This document shows, one piece after another, positions 17,078 through 26,055 of a stretch of DNA of 37,000 bases; the stretch's first letter is position 1; each line of letters begins with the position of its first letter. Made by a program: the position numbers and the translations under genes. Source of the DNA: Caryophanales bacterium UBA4691 (GTDB lineage Bacteria; Bacillota_I; Bacilli_A; RFN20; CAG-826); the NCBI GenBank assembly GCA_002404865.1, contig DHKP01000024.1, forward strand, positions 1 to 37,000, written 5' to 3'. The notes under the pieces are model-generated. The model was given only the letters and a program-made list of their open reading frames with translations, was not told where the DNA came from and did not search any database.

Positions 17078-18430
17078 ATGACGAATCTATTTTGGTTTAA
17101 GCCCGTATTTATGTTCGAGCTTATCCTTGCGGAGAGCATGTTTTTATCAAAACTTAGTATCCGCAAAGGATTTGCTTGGCGGTTACTTTTATCGCTTTCG
17201 GTTTGCTTTGCTGTCGCATTTCTCTTACCTTCCGATATCCAGACCGGCCTTTATTATTCTTTCTTGTTTTTAGCGATGTTCTTTGTGACGTTTCTTATGG
17301 CTATTTTTTGCTATAAAGCATCATTGAAAGATATTTTGTTTTGCGTGATTGTGGGCTACACAATTCAGCATATTGCTAGTGAGGTTTATGAAATCTTTAA
17401 TGCGGCGATGGAAAGCTTCACTAACAAAAGCATGAACTTTTATGAGACAAGCGGCATTGCTTCCATCAGCAGCGAAAACTATTTTTTCTTGGTTGTTTAT
17501 TCCGGGATATTTGTTTTGGTATATGGCGTAAGCTTCCTTTTCATCGTTCCGAAAGTCGAAAAGTACAAAACGTTTGAAGCTAGTAGCGCCTCAATGCTTT
17601 TCTTGTCTTCTTTTATCGTCCTTATCGATGTTATTATCGGCTGTGTGGTTATGTCGATTATACCTTTCAAGGCTCTAACCTCTTTTAATCCTTCAATTAA
17701 ATTCTGGATTTATTTTTTGCTCCATTTTTATAACATTGCTTGTTGCGTGCTCGCGATTATCCTTTTGGTGGAAATTCCGCGTAGAAGTCTAGCGGAAGGG
17801 GAATTATTAACCGCTGAGCGACTATATTCTTTGGAAAAAGAACAATACAAATCCATCAAAGACAATCTCGAATACATCAATATCAAGTGTCACGATCTTA
17901 AGCATCAAATGCGGGCTCTATTAAACGGGAAACAAGTAGATAAACAAGAAATTCAAAAGATGGAAAACGCCATCGATATCTATGATTTGACCTATAAAAC
18001 AAAGAACGAAGCCCTCAATGTCGTTTTGATGGAGAAGGGGACGATCTGCAAGAACGAAGGCATTGAATTCACTTGCATTATCGATGGCTCTTGTTTGTCT
18101 TTTATCAAGGATTACGACATTTATGCCTTGTTTGGGAATATCCTTGATAACGCGATTGAAGCATTGCGCTTAGTTAAAAACGAAAAAAGAGTGCTTACTC
18201 TACAAATCAAAACCAGAGGAAAATTCGTGATGATAAAAAGCTACAACAAATACGTCGGTGATTTGCGTTTTGAAAATGGGCTTCCTATTACGACAAAAGC
18301 CGATAAGAAGAACCATGGGTACGGCTTAAAAAGCATCCGCTACGTTGTGAAAAAATATCATGGGCAGCTAAGGATAAAGGCGGATAACAACATTTACGAC
18401 ATGACGATTTTATTCCAATCATCTAACTGA
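17078..18430 (+). CDS. AgrC-type GHKL sensor histidine kinase
   Basis: The 450-residue protein has about six membrane helices (near 36-52, 58-79, 85-103, 133-157, 172-195, 208-232), a linker coiled coil, the phosphoacceptor box IKCHDLKHQM (His272) and a GHKL ATPase domain with N box NILDNAIEAL (354-363) and G box HGYGLKSI (413-420). This is the AgrC/NatK type that phosphorylates LytTR regulators. The start abuts the regulator stop, so the two are co-translated. No AgrB or AgrD-like peptide gene was found nearby, so the signal may be something other than an autoinducing peptide. The lipoprotein and GH3 genes follow on the same strand. Confidence 0.93.
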   Translation: MTNLFWFKPVFMFELILAESMFLSKLSIRKGFAWRLLLSLSVCFAVAFLLPSDIQTGLYYSFLFLAMFFVTFLMAIFCYKASLKDILFCVIVGYTIQHIASEVYEIFNAAMESFTNKSMNFYETSGIASISSENYFFLVVYSGIFVLVYGVSFLFIVPKVEKYKTFEASSASMLFLSSFIVLIDVIIGCVVMSIIPFKALTSFNPSIKFWIYFLLHFYNIACCVLAIILLVEIPRRSLAEGELLTAERLYSLEKEQYKSIKDNLEYINIKCHDLKHQMRALLNGKQVDKQEIQKMENAIDIYDLTYKTKNEALNVVLMEKGTICKNEGIEFTCIIDGSCLSFIKDYDIYALFGNILDNAIEALRLVKNEKRVLTLQIKTRGKFVMIKSYNKYVGDLRFENGLPITTKADKKNHGYGLKSIRYVVKKYHGQLRIKADNNIYDMTILFQSSN

Positions 18431-18503
18431 TTTTTGCCATTCACTAGGAAAATGACAACGTTCACAAGTTTTACCTATTTCTTTTGCCGTTTCTTTTTTA
18501 TTG

Positions 18504-18517
18504 TGAAAGCGCTTAGA
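18504..18517. promoter_or_regulatory. Candidate cre (CcpA) site upstream of the lipoprotein-GH3 pair
   Basis: TGAAAGCGCTTAGA matches the consensus TGWAANCGNTNWCA at 13 of 14 positions (G instead of C at position 13) and has a symmetrical AAGCGCTT core. It lies 46 bp before the lipoprotein start. Carbon catabolite repression of a glycan-use locus makes sense, but ccpA is not in the window. Confidence 0.5.
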
Positions 18518-18562
18518 AAAGACTAGTAGTTAGCTTTTCTACCATTTTTAAGGAGAAATAAC

Positions 18563-20344
18563 ATGAAAAAGAAAATTCCGTTCTTACTTTTCGCCACTTT
18601 GTTTGCGACAGCTTTCACAACGCTTGGCGCGTGCGCGGTCGTGGATGACAATTCGACAGATCCTAGCCAAAGCGCTGGTGCTTCGACGGATGATGAAAAT
18701 GTCACAATCAAAGAATTCGAGATTAGCAGTCAGCCACTTAAAACTTCTTATCTCCCTGGTGAGATTTTTGATCCTTCCGGACTTGTTGTAAAAGCAACGC
18801 TTTCTAATGGGAAAAAGAAGAAATTTCGCGATACTAGTTTTGAAACCTATACTCATAAAGGTGAACCACTCACAGAAGATATTACCAAAATCACTTTCAC
18901 CTTTCCTGGCTATGAAAAGACTTTCGATATTGCAATCACCGTTGGTTTTTCTTCCTCAACGACGCTCGATTTAGACCTTGAAGGAATCAATAAACCTGCC
19001 TATTACTCTGACGAGGCGATTGATTTTTCGAAGCTTAAAGTCCGTGTTAAGGATGGGGATGAATTCAAAGTGCTTTCTCTTGATCAATGGAAACTATTTG
19101 AAAGTGATAACGAAATCACCGAAATTACTGCGGTTAAATTAGCGGCGGGTTCCCATACTTTAACGGTAAAGTATATGAGTCTCACTAGCTCATTCACTCT
19201 TCAAATCGTAGATAAAGAAGCCACGATTTATCCTGCCATTATTGAAGCGGAGGATAACGTTTATTTATACGAAACGCAGGATTTGGATTATAAGAATCTC
19301 AAGGATTTTAAAGAAACCAGCAATAAAATGACGGAGAAAAAGCTTACGTCAACGAGCGCTCAATGGGCGAATGAAGATGGGAAAATTCCTGACGAGAATG
19401 GAACGCGTATTCTAGCAGGAACAAGCGGCAGTGGCGCTTCCGATGGGTTTGTTCATAATAATTCTGATTATTATTGGAAACGCGCTTTCTTCAAATTCGA
19501 AGTCAACGCTCCTGAAGATGGTGAATACGATCTTTATGCTAGAGGGCAGACTTCTGGCGCACAAATTCCAGTAGCCGATGTCTTTAGCTATAACGTAAAC
19601 GGTGAAAAAGGTAACTATACGAAGAGCATCCCTGCGCAAGTCGAAAAAACATGGGTCGATAATGGTTGGCAAGAAAAAACCATCGTAGAAGCCTATGACG
19701 CAACTTATGAATATGAGTACAAAGACTCTACTTCAACCGATAAATTTTACCCTGGGAACCAACTTGATGAATATTATGGTGTGAAGGTTCACTGGGACGA
19801 TACAGGTTATCGGGGATGGAACAACCAATTCTGGTGGACCGACGCCAAAATCGAAACTGTTACTTTGAATAAAGGTAAGAACGTTATCCGTCTCAATATG
19901 AACATACCAAACGGCGACGGCGGATTTGTTATCGATACATTCCGTGTTGTGGAAAAAGACGCTTTCAGCAAAGATGATAAAGTTGAGATTATAAATCTTA
20001 GAAATAATGTTACCAAGGATGAAAATGGGAAGCCTACTTTTGCCTTGAAAAATGAGCAAATGCTCGTCTTTGGTGAAAACGATAAGATTTATCTTTCTGA
20101 AGGAGAGAAGCTCTCTGATATTTCTAGTACGCCAGTAAAACATCCATGCCATTACACCTTGATGTATTTAAGGCTTCCTAGCGGCAAAGAATTGCCAATC
20201 ACGGAAGAGATGATTAACGGGCTTGATTACTCTAGGAAAGGCGAGCAAGTAGCGACGATTACCGCAAAAGATCCGCTTAACAATGGGCAAGACACAGAAG
20301 AGACTAAAACCTACTCAACAACCATAAAAGTGGTGATTGGCTAA
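18563..20344 (+). CDS. Surface lipoprotein with Ig-like and CBM6/35-like modules
   Basis: The 593-residue precursor has a lipoprotein signal peptide ending at lipobox LGAC (Cys24), so it should be anchored to the outer face of the membrane. After a Ser/Asp-rich linker come two bacterial Ig-like (Big_3-type) modules (about 47-125 and 128-215, each with the PxYYSDEAIDFSKLKV or SYLPGEIFDPSGLVV pattern) and a carbohydrate-binding-like module starting IIEAEDNVYLYE (about 228) and ending GGFVIDTFRVVE (about 460-471), interrupted by a Trp/Tyr-rich insertion. Residues 475-593 are unassigned. AAGGAG precedes the ATG. It is directly followed by a GH3 gene; together they likely bind and cleave a polysaccharide. 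Confidence 0.78.
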   Translation: MKKKIPFLLFATLFATAFTTLGACAVVDDNSTDPSQSAGASTDDENVTIKEFEISSQPLKTSYLPGEIFDPSGLVVKATLSNGKKKKFRDTSFETYTHKGEPLTEDITKITFTFPGYEKTFDIAITVGFSSSTTLDLDLEGINKPAYYSDEAIDFSKLKVRVKDGDEFKVLSLDQWKLFESDNEITEITAVKLAAGSHTLTVKYMSLTSSFTLQIVDKEATIYPAIIEAEDNVYLYETQDLDYKNLKDFKETSNKMTEKKLTSTSAQWANEDGKIPDENGTRILAGTSGSGASDGFVHNNSDYYWKRAFFKFEVNAPEDGEYDLYARGQTSGAQIPVADVFSYNVNGEKGNYTKSIPAQVEKTWVDNGWQEKTIVEAYDATYEYEYKDSTSTDKFYPGNQLDEYYGVKVHWDDTGYRGWNNQFWWTDAKIETVTLNKGKNVIRLNMNIPNGDGGFVIDTFRVVEKDAFSKDDKVEIINLRNNVTKDENGKPTFALKNEQMLVFGENDKIYLSEGEKLSDISSTPVKHPCHYTLMYLRLPSGKELPITEEMINGLDYSRKGEQVATITAKDPLNNGQDTEETKTYSTTIKVVIG

Positions 20345-20387
20345 ATGCCAATTCACCCTTTTATGGGCTAATTTTGCGGAGATAATC

Positions 20388-23342
20388 ATGAAAAAGAATT
20401 TATTAAAAGCAATCATAGCGGTTCCTTGCGCTGGTGCGGTTTTAGGGGGTCTCGCTTATGGAAATTACGAGTGTTATATTCACGAAAGCGAAATCACTTC
20501 CCATCTCGCGCCTGCGAAAATCAGCTATGACAAATCAAGCATGTCTGAAGTGCAGGGCAAATCTGCCGATGTGATCGATCAAATCGCGGAAGAAGGTACT
20601 GCCTTAATCAAAAACGAGAACGATACATTGCCATTAATCATTGATGAAGATGACGACGATACTCGCTGCTTAAATTTGTTTGGCATTGGGAGCACTGACG
20701 CCGCTAACGGCTTCATGCTTTTTGGCGGAGGAAGTGGCGCTGTTACTTTAGACCCCGCAAAGCGCGTAACTTTAAAGGAAGGGTTGGAGAATGCTGGCTA
20801 CGAAGTCAATAATTCGCTTCTCGAATTCTTCAAAACAAAAGGGAATAACCCCGACGTTAACTGGTGGAAACAAGATCAAAAAATCCTTAAATCCGCGAAG
20901 GCGTATTCGAGCACTGCGATTGTGACGATTTCTCGCTTTACTGGTGAGAATTGCACGGATTCTAATAACGCTAGCGACACTTCAAACAATTCAACAACTC
21001 TTCCATACCCGGTCTCTTACCGAGACGCGGATGAAGATGGAAGAAATTTCTGCCAGTTGTCATTAAAAGAAGAAGCCATGATCAATTGGGTAGCAGATAA
21101 TTTTGATAAAGTTATCGTTCTCATCAATAGTGGCAACATGATGGAGTTAGGGGCACTAGACAATTCAAAGATCGGGGCCGTCCTCATTACTTCTTATCCT
21201 GGGCAAAATGGTGGGAATGCGATTGGCAAGATTCTTTCTGGAAAAGTGAATCCTAGTGGGCACCTTACCGACACTTACGTTTATGACACCAAGAAAGATC
21301 CGACATGGAAAAACGCTTTTATGAAGGAAGATAAGGGCAAGCAAATCCATTACGTGGAAGACATCTATACTGGCTACCGTTATTATGAAACGGCAGACCA
21401 TGAAGGATATTTCGCATCATTAGGCAAGAGTTACGAAGATTTTGTCTTTAGACCATTCGGATACGGACTTAGTTATACTTCTTTTGATTGGAGTTTAAAA
21501 AGTGTCTTACTTCAAGATGGAGAAGAATGGACTCCGATTACTAGTGGTTCAAGTTTGAATGACAAAGATAAAAAACTCCGTATTCAGGTTGAAGTGAAAA
21601 ATACTGGTGAAACAGCCGGGAAGGAAGTGGTTCAGCTTTATTACACTGCACCCTATACCAAAGGCGGAATTGAGAAATCTTATGTAAATCTGCTCGATTT
21701 TGGCAAAACCGATTTGTTATATCCTGCTGGAGAAGCAAATGAAGAGAAGCCGAATAGCCAGATTCTGACTTTGGAATTCTCGCCTTACGACATGGCAAGT
21801 TATGATTGCTATGACAAAAATGGTAATGGCAAATCAACATGGGAATTGGATGAAGGCGAATACCAAATCAAACTTCAAAATAACTCTCATGAATTGAATC
21901 TCAGCAAAGAAAACACGATTAAACTGATTGTTCCTAATAACGGATATTATTGGGACAAAGATCCTACTAGTGGTGGTGAAGTAAAGAATCGTTTCACTGG
22001 CGCAACCGCTGAAAATAATATTCCAATCGATGGCAATAACAATGGCGATAAAATCACTTATTTGTCTCGCGCTAATTTTGCCGCTACATTCCCTGCCTCG
22101 CAAACACCAAATCGCACGAGCGGGGCGGATTCTACCATAGATGGCACCTATGTTACCGACAGCGAATACTATAAGGACACTAAACGTCCAACTCTCAATA
22201 ACAAGGATAGCAATCTCCTTCTTTATACGATGAAGGATGGTTCAAAAGCTAATGCCCATACGCTTCAATGGGCGAAACAAGAGCTCAAAATTAATGAAGA
22301 GCTCGTCATGAAACTAGGGAAAGATTATAACGCTCCAGAATGGGAACAGCTCCTTTCTCAACTTTCATGGGATGAAGTCGCTAATATTGTTTGCCGTGCT
22401 TCCATGGGCACTCAGCAACCTGCCGTCAGCATTGGGAAACCTGCTTTCGTCATCAATGATGGCCCACAAGGATTAAATACCTATACGACAAGTTTTACAG
22501 GTCTAGAAGATGTTTCTGCTTTCCCTGCCGAGACCCTAGTTGGCATGACGTACAATAAAGAATTAGCCCGTCAAGAAGGCGCTGCAATGGCAGAAGAAGC
22601 CCAAGCTCAAGGAAGAGTCGGTTTATACGCTCCAGCTGTTGATTTACATCGTCACGCCTATAACGGAAGAAATTACGAGCAATATGGTGAAGACCCGTAT
22701 TTATCCGGAATTATGGGCGCGAAAATGGCTACTGGCGCTATCACGCATGGCGCACAAGTTTCCATTAAGCATCTTGTTTGCTCTCAACCAGGAATGAATC
22801 CACGCGATTACAATACTTGGTTAACTGAGCAAAATCTCCGCGAAAACTACTTAAAACCATTCGAAATCGCTATCAAAGAGAGTAAATCCAACTTCGTTAT
22901 GACCGCCTTTAATAATATTGGCGGTGTTAGATGCGCTTATTCGTATCAGCTCAATAACGGCGTACTTCGCGAAGAATGGGGGTTTGTCGGCTCGATTGTT
23001 ACCGACTATAACGTTAATAGCAAATCTAGAACGACTGCTAGCTTGATTCGTTCTGGCAATGACCTTCGCTTCTTAGGGAATCAAGAAACGGTCAGCGAAC
23101 TTGATGTCAATAACGACGTCGATGTTTACTTAGCAGTGCAATCTGTAAAACGTGATTTGTATTCTTATTGCAATACTTATTACCGCACTAAGACATACAA
23201 TCCAAACTTCGAGGTATCGAACGCAATCATCACTCAACCATATGTTTGGTGGATCCCAGTTCTTATTACCTTTGACGTTGTTATTGTTTGCGCGATTGGA
23301 CTTGGCTTATTCTTCTTGTTCAAACCGAAGAAAAAAGCGTAA
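20388..23342 (+). CDS. Membrane-anchored GH3 family glycoside hydrolase with swapped domain order
   Basis: The 984-residue protein carries the GH3 C-terminal (alpha/beta sandwich) domain first (about 55-365, TALIKNENDTLPL to FGYGLSYTSFDW), then a fibronectin-III-like domain (about 370-515), a Gly/Asn-rich linker, and last the GH3 TIM barrel (about 650-915) with substrate Asp in INDGPQG (D691), KH pair (K794, H795) and nucleophile Asp873 in IVTDYN. This reversed order is known from rumen beta-glucosidases. An N-terminal helix (about 5-25) and a C-terminal helix (953-978) followed by KPKKKA anchor it at the cell surface. The start at 20388 has GGAG 7 nt upstream; a longer frame from 20337 overlaps the lipoprotein and lacks support. 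Substrate unknown. Confidence 0.9.
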   Translation: MKKNLLKAIIAVPCAGAVLGGLAYGNYECYIHESEITSHLAPAKISYDKSSMSEVQGKSADVIDQIAEEGTALIKNENDTLPLIIDEDDDDTRCLNLFGIGSTDAANGFMLFGGGSGAVTLDPAKRVTLKEGLENAGYEVNNSLLEFFKTKGNNPDVNWWKQDQKILKSAKAYSSTAIVTISRFTGENCTDSNNASDTSNNSTTLPYPVSYRDADEDGRNFCQLSLKEEAMINWVADNFDKVIVLINSGNMMELGALDNSKIGAVLITSYPGQNGGNAIGKILSGKVNPSGHLTDTYVYDTKKDPTWKNAFMKEDKGKQIHYVEDIYTGYRYYETADHEGYFASLGKSYEDFVFRPFGYGLSYTSFDWSLKSVLLQDGEEWTPITSGSSLNDKDKKLRIQVEVKNTGETAGKEVVQLYYTAPYTKGGIEKSYVNLLDFGKTDLLYPAGEANEEKPNSQILTLEFSPYDMASYDCYDKNGNGKSTWELDEGEYQIKLQNNSHELNLSKENTIKLIVPNNGYYWDKDPTSGGEVKNRFTGATAENNIPIDGNNNGDKITYLSRANFAATFPASQTPNRTSGADSTIDGTYVTDSEYYKDTKRPTLNNKDSNLLLYTMKDGSKANAHTLQWAKQELKINEELVMKLGKDYNAPEWEQLLSQLSWDEVANIVCRASMGTQQPAVSIGKPAFVINDGPQGLNTYTTSFTGLEDVSAFPAETLVGMTYNKELARQEGAAMAEEAQAQGRVGLYAPAVDLHRHAYNGRNYEQYGEDPYLSGIMGAKMATGAITHGAQVSIKHLVCSQPGMNPRDYNTWLTEQNLRENYLKPFEIAIKESKSNFVMTAFNNIGGVRCAYSYQLNNGVLREEWGFVGSIVTDYNVNSKSRTTASLIRSGNDLRFLGNQETVSELDVNNDVDVYLAVQSVKRDLYSYCNTYYRTKTYNPNFEVSNAIITQPYVWWIPVLITFDVVIVCAIGLGLFFLFKPKKKA

Positions 23343-23433
23343 TCCACAAATGGTATTGTCGTAAATGAATTGGACACTTCCGAAAAGACGAACAAGAAAT
23401 AAGGGAAGTTAATATAGCTTTGAAAAAGGAGTC

Positions 23434-23469
23434 AAAAAGGATTGGCGGGAAGACCGTCGATCCTTTTTT
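23434..23469 (+). terminator. Strong intrinsic terminator after the GH3 gene
   Basis: AAAAAGGAT (23434-23442) pairs with ATCCTTTTT (23460-23468), and an inner GGCGG/CCGTC stem (one G-U) extends the helix. A T run ends it. It closes the surface locus that begins with the two-component genes. Confidence 0.93.
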
Positions 23470-23497
23470 AGGTTATTTGGACAATTGACGCGGCTTA

Positions 23498-23917
23498 TTA
23501 TCTGATTTCCACAGAATCGACCAAAGAGAAATGCATTATTTTTTCCATCCAAGCTTCATCTTCAGGACTGTTTTTTCGATCATAGACATGCAAATACACA
23601 TCTGTGGTCGAATAAAGAAATTCGTTAAACATATAGTCTGATTTTTTTAGATTGTTTGGGAAATCATCGTCTTCGAGGCCTCCTCTTATTTTTCCGCCTC
23701 CGTAGAATTGATAGTCATAGATGGAGTATGCATCTTTAAGCTCATATCCAAAATTCAGTTTTACGTAATGCGTCCCGCCATTTTCGATGCACTCGAATTT
23801 GAACGTGATCGATTTCTCCTCGATTTTAGAGACGGTCATCCTACTATCATGGAACTGGTCCATCTCATTAATGAACTTGTCTTTATGTTCGAAATCGAAT
23901 TTATGTTTTCTTGTCAT
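23498..23917 (-). CDS. Candidate immunity protein, unknown family
   Basis: The 139-residue protein is soluble, with no signal peptide or membrane helix. It is rich in acidic and aromatic residues (for example FPNNLKKSDYMFNEFLYSTT and the stretch GGLEDDDFP), a composition common in immunity proteins. GGAGG lies 10 nt before the ATG. It starts 116 bp downstream of a secreted toxin-like gene on the same strand, the position expected for its immunity gene. No family is recognised; the role is inferred from context only. An unrelated cytosolic protein is possible. Confidence 0.5.
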   Translation of the reverse strand: MTRKHKFDFEHKDKFINEMDQFHDSRMTVSKIEEKSITFKFECIENGGTHYVKLNFGYELKDAYSIYDYQFYGGGKIRGGLEDDDFPNNLKKSDYMFNEFLYSTTDVYLHVYDRKNSPEDEAWMEKIMHFSLVDSVEIR

Positions 23918-24033
23918 TTTCTTATAACCTCCGTTTGCTATATGTTTGAACTAGTTGAATATTGTTATGGCCGTAAACGAAATAATGCTCTTTATTTTAA
24001 AATATAAATCATCACTTAATCGCTAGAAGTTTC

Positions 24034-25122
24034 CTATATTTTCATTCCGTCTTTGCAAAATCCAAACTTGTGAAGCCAATTCAAGATTTTTCTTGTAATT
24101 GTTGGTATGCCATTATGCCTATCGTGTATGGTACTGTCATAATTGATTGCGGTTCCGTCTTTGAAATGAACGTGTGGTTTTCCATATTTTTTATCGTGGG
24201 GTTTGTGGGCTGACTTGATTCCTTTTGGAGCCCATTCGCGTTTTATTTCTTCTTGCATTCTTGTAATTTGATTTGAAGCTTTATTCCGTTCTTTTTCTAT
24301 TTCTTCTGGTATCTCTTTTCGTTCTTTTTTGTGTTTCTGTTTTGCTTTCTTTTTCGCTTTTCTTGAAGCTTTACTAAGTAAGGAGGATATTCCTTGGAAT
24401 TTTCGTTTTAACGATTCTACAAATGAATCAAATCCTTCTTTGACACTATTCCAATTGGCGGCAATATAGATAATCAAAGCCGCGGTTAGTCCAATCGCTA
24501 TCCCCCAACCGACAAAAGGAATTAAGCTTGCTGCGTTAATACCCGATACCATTGATGAAATAGTCGAAAAGACTATTGCGGTGCCACCGGCGATAACCAT
24601 AACCAAATTCTTCGTCTCCACCTCAAATTTGACTTGATTGTTGCAGTAGTTTTCTACTTCGTCATTACGCCTAACGTTTTCACGCCCTTTTATCGCGCTG
24701 TCCAAGACGGAACTAATCTCATTTGCTTCGTTTTTGTGATTACCGATTAAGATTGAGTACGCCAATGAGAAGTCTGGTGTTTTATATTTGATTACTTCAA
24801 TCGCGTTTTTCTCTTCTAACGAAAAATCACCATAGATTTTTTCGACACTTATTTTCCAAAAATAGTTGTCAAAGACATTATTATTTTGTTGTGTTTCTAT
24901 CCTAATGTTTTTTGTGTTTGACCCATTTTGTTCTTCAAAATATGAAAGGTTAAAAGTGCTATATTCATAGTATTTTGTAGATAAGGTATATGCTTCCGAA
25001 ACTAATTGGTCGTAATCATCAATAATGTCTCTTACCTGCTTGGCTTTAGCGACTCTGTCGGTTGCTCCAATTGCTATTGCGAATGATGCTATGCTGATTA
25101 CAAGAATCTTTATTCTTTTCAT
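24034..25122 (-). CDS. Secreted toxin-like protein with His-rich C-terminal domain
   Basis: Counted from the ATG at 25122 (AAGGGA 7 nt upstream; a longer frame to 25188 adds 22 poorly supported residues), the 362-residue protein has a signal peptide (about 1-27), a polar N-terminal region (28-170), two hydrophobic helices (172-196, 200-222), a very Lys-rich charged coil (235-300) and a compact tail (303-362). The tail has H306, H309, GKPHVHFKDGTAINYD (H317, H319), H333 and H336. Similar HVHF-x-DG tails occur at the ends of polymorphic toxins, though I cannot name the family. A hydrophobic middle with a short C-terminal effector and a downstream candidate immunity gene supports an interbacterial toxin. 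Activity, perhaps metal-dependent, is inference. Confidence 0.55.
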   Translation of the reverse strand: MKRIKILVISIASFAIAIGATDRVAKAKQVRDIIDDYDQLVSEAYTLSTKYYEYSTFNLSYFEEQNGSNTKNIRIETQQNNNVFDNYFWKISVEKIYGDFSLEEKNAIEVIKYKTPDFSLAYSILIGNHKNEANEISSVLDSAIKGRENVRRNDEVENYCNNQVKFEVETKNLVMVIAGGTAIVFSTISSMVSGINAASLIPFVGWGIAIGLTAALIIYIAANWNSVKEGFDSFVESLKRKFQGISSLLSKASRKAKKKAKQKHKKERKEIPEEIEKERNKASNQITRMQEEIKREWAPKGIKSAHKPHDKKYGKPHVHFKDGTAINYDSTIHDRHNGIPTITRKILNWLHKFGFCKDGMKI

Positions 25123-25628
25123 TGAGGTTCCCTTCTTTTTTACCCATATAAACATAATGAAAACAAATTTACAAACATATAAGAACATTGCTAAATAACG
25201 TTAAAGAAATAAAAACATTAAATAATTATGCTTTTTCTCGATATCCGAAAAATGTAGTAATGATTATCTACACAATGAAAACTTCATGTATAATTTTTTG
25301 GCTTTATATTTTTTAGGTTCAAACTAAATATTGAAAAATATGATTTAAGAAACAAATTGTGTTTCTTTTGAAAACCATAGTGAAAAATCAAGTGAAATCG
25401 TTGCATATAGCCTTTGATTTTGATGTGTTATATTGACTTAGCGTAATTTTAAAAATAACAGTTGTATAAGCGAGAATCACCGACATCAGCCTTAGCAACG
25501 CCGAAGACAGAAATAGCTAAGAATCGTGGATGTTCATTTAAAATACAATTCATAGAGAATGCATGTATGCCTCACGGTTCATGGTCCCACTATTTGATTA
25601 TCGCCATTAACGGTGATAGTATTTGATC
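25123..25628. other. Long AT-rich divergent intergenic region with a hairpin and a candidate operator
   Basis: This 500-bp gap lies between the divergent toxin and HipB-like genes. It holds a stem, ACATC...CTTAGC (25483-25496) with GCTAAG...GATGT (25516-25533), and just before the regulator start an element with direct repeats TATTTGATTAT (25591-25601) and TATTTGATCAT (25620-25630) around ATCGCC/GGTGAT (25600-25617). TTGACT at 25433-25438 is a possible -35 for the regulator. No protein-coding frame is convincing. Confidence 0.45.
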
Positions 25629-25630
25629 AT
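25590..25630. promoter_or_regulatory. Candidate operator at the HipB-like gene start
   Basis: Two copies of TATTTGATYAT, 29 bp apart, flank the near-inverted ATCGCC (25600-25605) and GGTGAT (25612-25617); the outer ACTAT and ATAGT are also inverted. The second copy overlaps the ATG at 25629. HipB-type antitoxins repress their own operon at such sites; this assignment is inference. Confidence 0.4.
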
Positions 25631-26051
25631 GGAACTAAAAAGCTATTTGAAGAAAAACAATATATCGATTTACTCTTTATCCAAGGAAAGCGGCATTCCT
25701 TACACGACTCTATCGAACCTTGCAAAGGGTCGGAGTGATCCGAAGGAATGCCGTGTAGGAACACTTTTACGATTGTCCGAAATTCTTAACACTCCATTTG
25801 ATAGTCTGATAGCCAAAGATATCAAGGAACATCACTTCATTGATGACAGTGTCATTTTAGATATCAATTCCTTGCCAAAAGCGCTTCGTAACGACATCAA
25901 AGAGCTAGAACAGTTTGACGAGGAAAAGAATCCGGATTTCTTTTCAATGGCGGACACGATGCTACTAGCGGCGGATAGAATGTTTGCTTCTGGAGCTATC
26001 GATAAAGAAACTTATACGAAGCTTTATAGAAAGTATCCTTTTGGAGAATAA
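25629..26051 (+). CDS. XRE-family HTH regulator, HipB-like antitoxin
   Basis: The 140-residue protein opens with a clear XRE helix-turn-helix (about residues 3-60: ISIYSLSKESGIPYTTLSNL and RSDPKECRVGTLLRLSEIL), followed by an acidic C-terminal half. A TTG two codons upstream (25623) is an alternative start, but the ATG is preferred. The following kinase-like gene starts 4 bp after its stop with a GGAG site, so they form a HipB-HipA type pair. The regulator is intact whereas the kinase is frameshifted. It probably represses its own promoter at the element overlapping its start. Confidence 0.8.
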   Translation: MELKSYLKKNNISIYSLSKESGIPYTTLSNLAKGRSDPKECRVGTLLRLSEILNTPFDSLIAKDIKEHHFIDDSVILDINSLPKALRNDIKELEQFDEEKNPDFFSMADTMLLAADRMFASGAIDKETYTKLYRKYPFGE

Positions 26052-26055
26052 CGAA

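Noticed and set aside
20337..20387. Longer start for the GH3 gene
   Set aside because: It overlaps the end of the lipoprotein gene, has no ribosome site, and hides a proper signal-like start at 20388.
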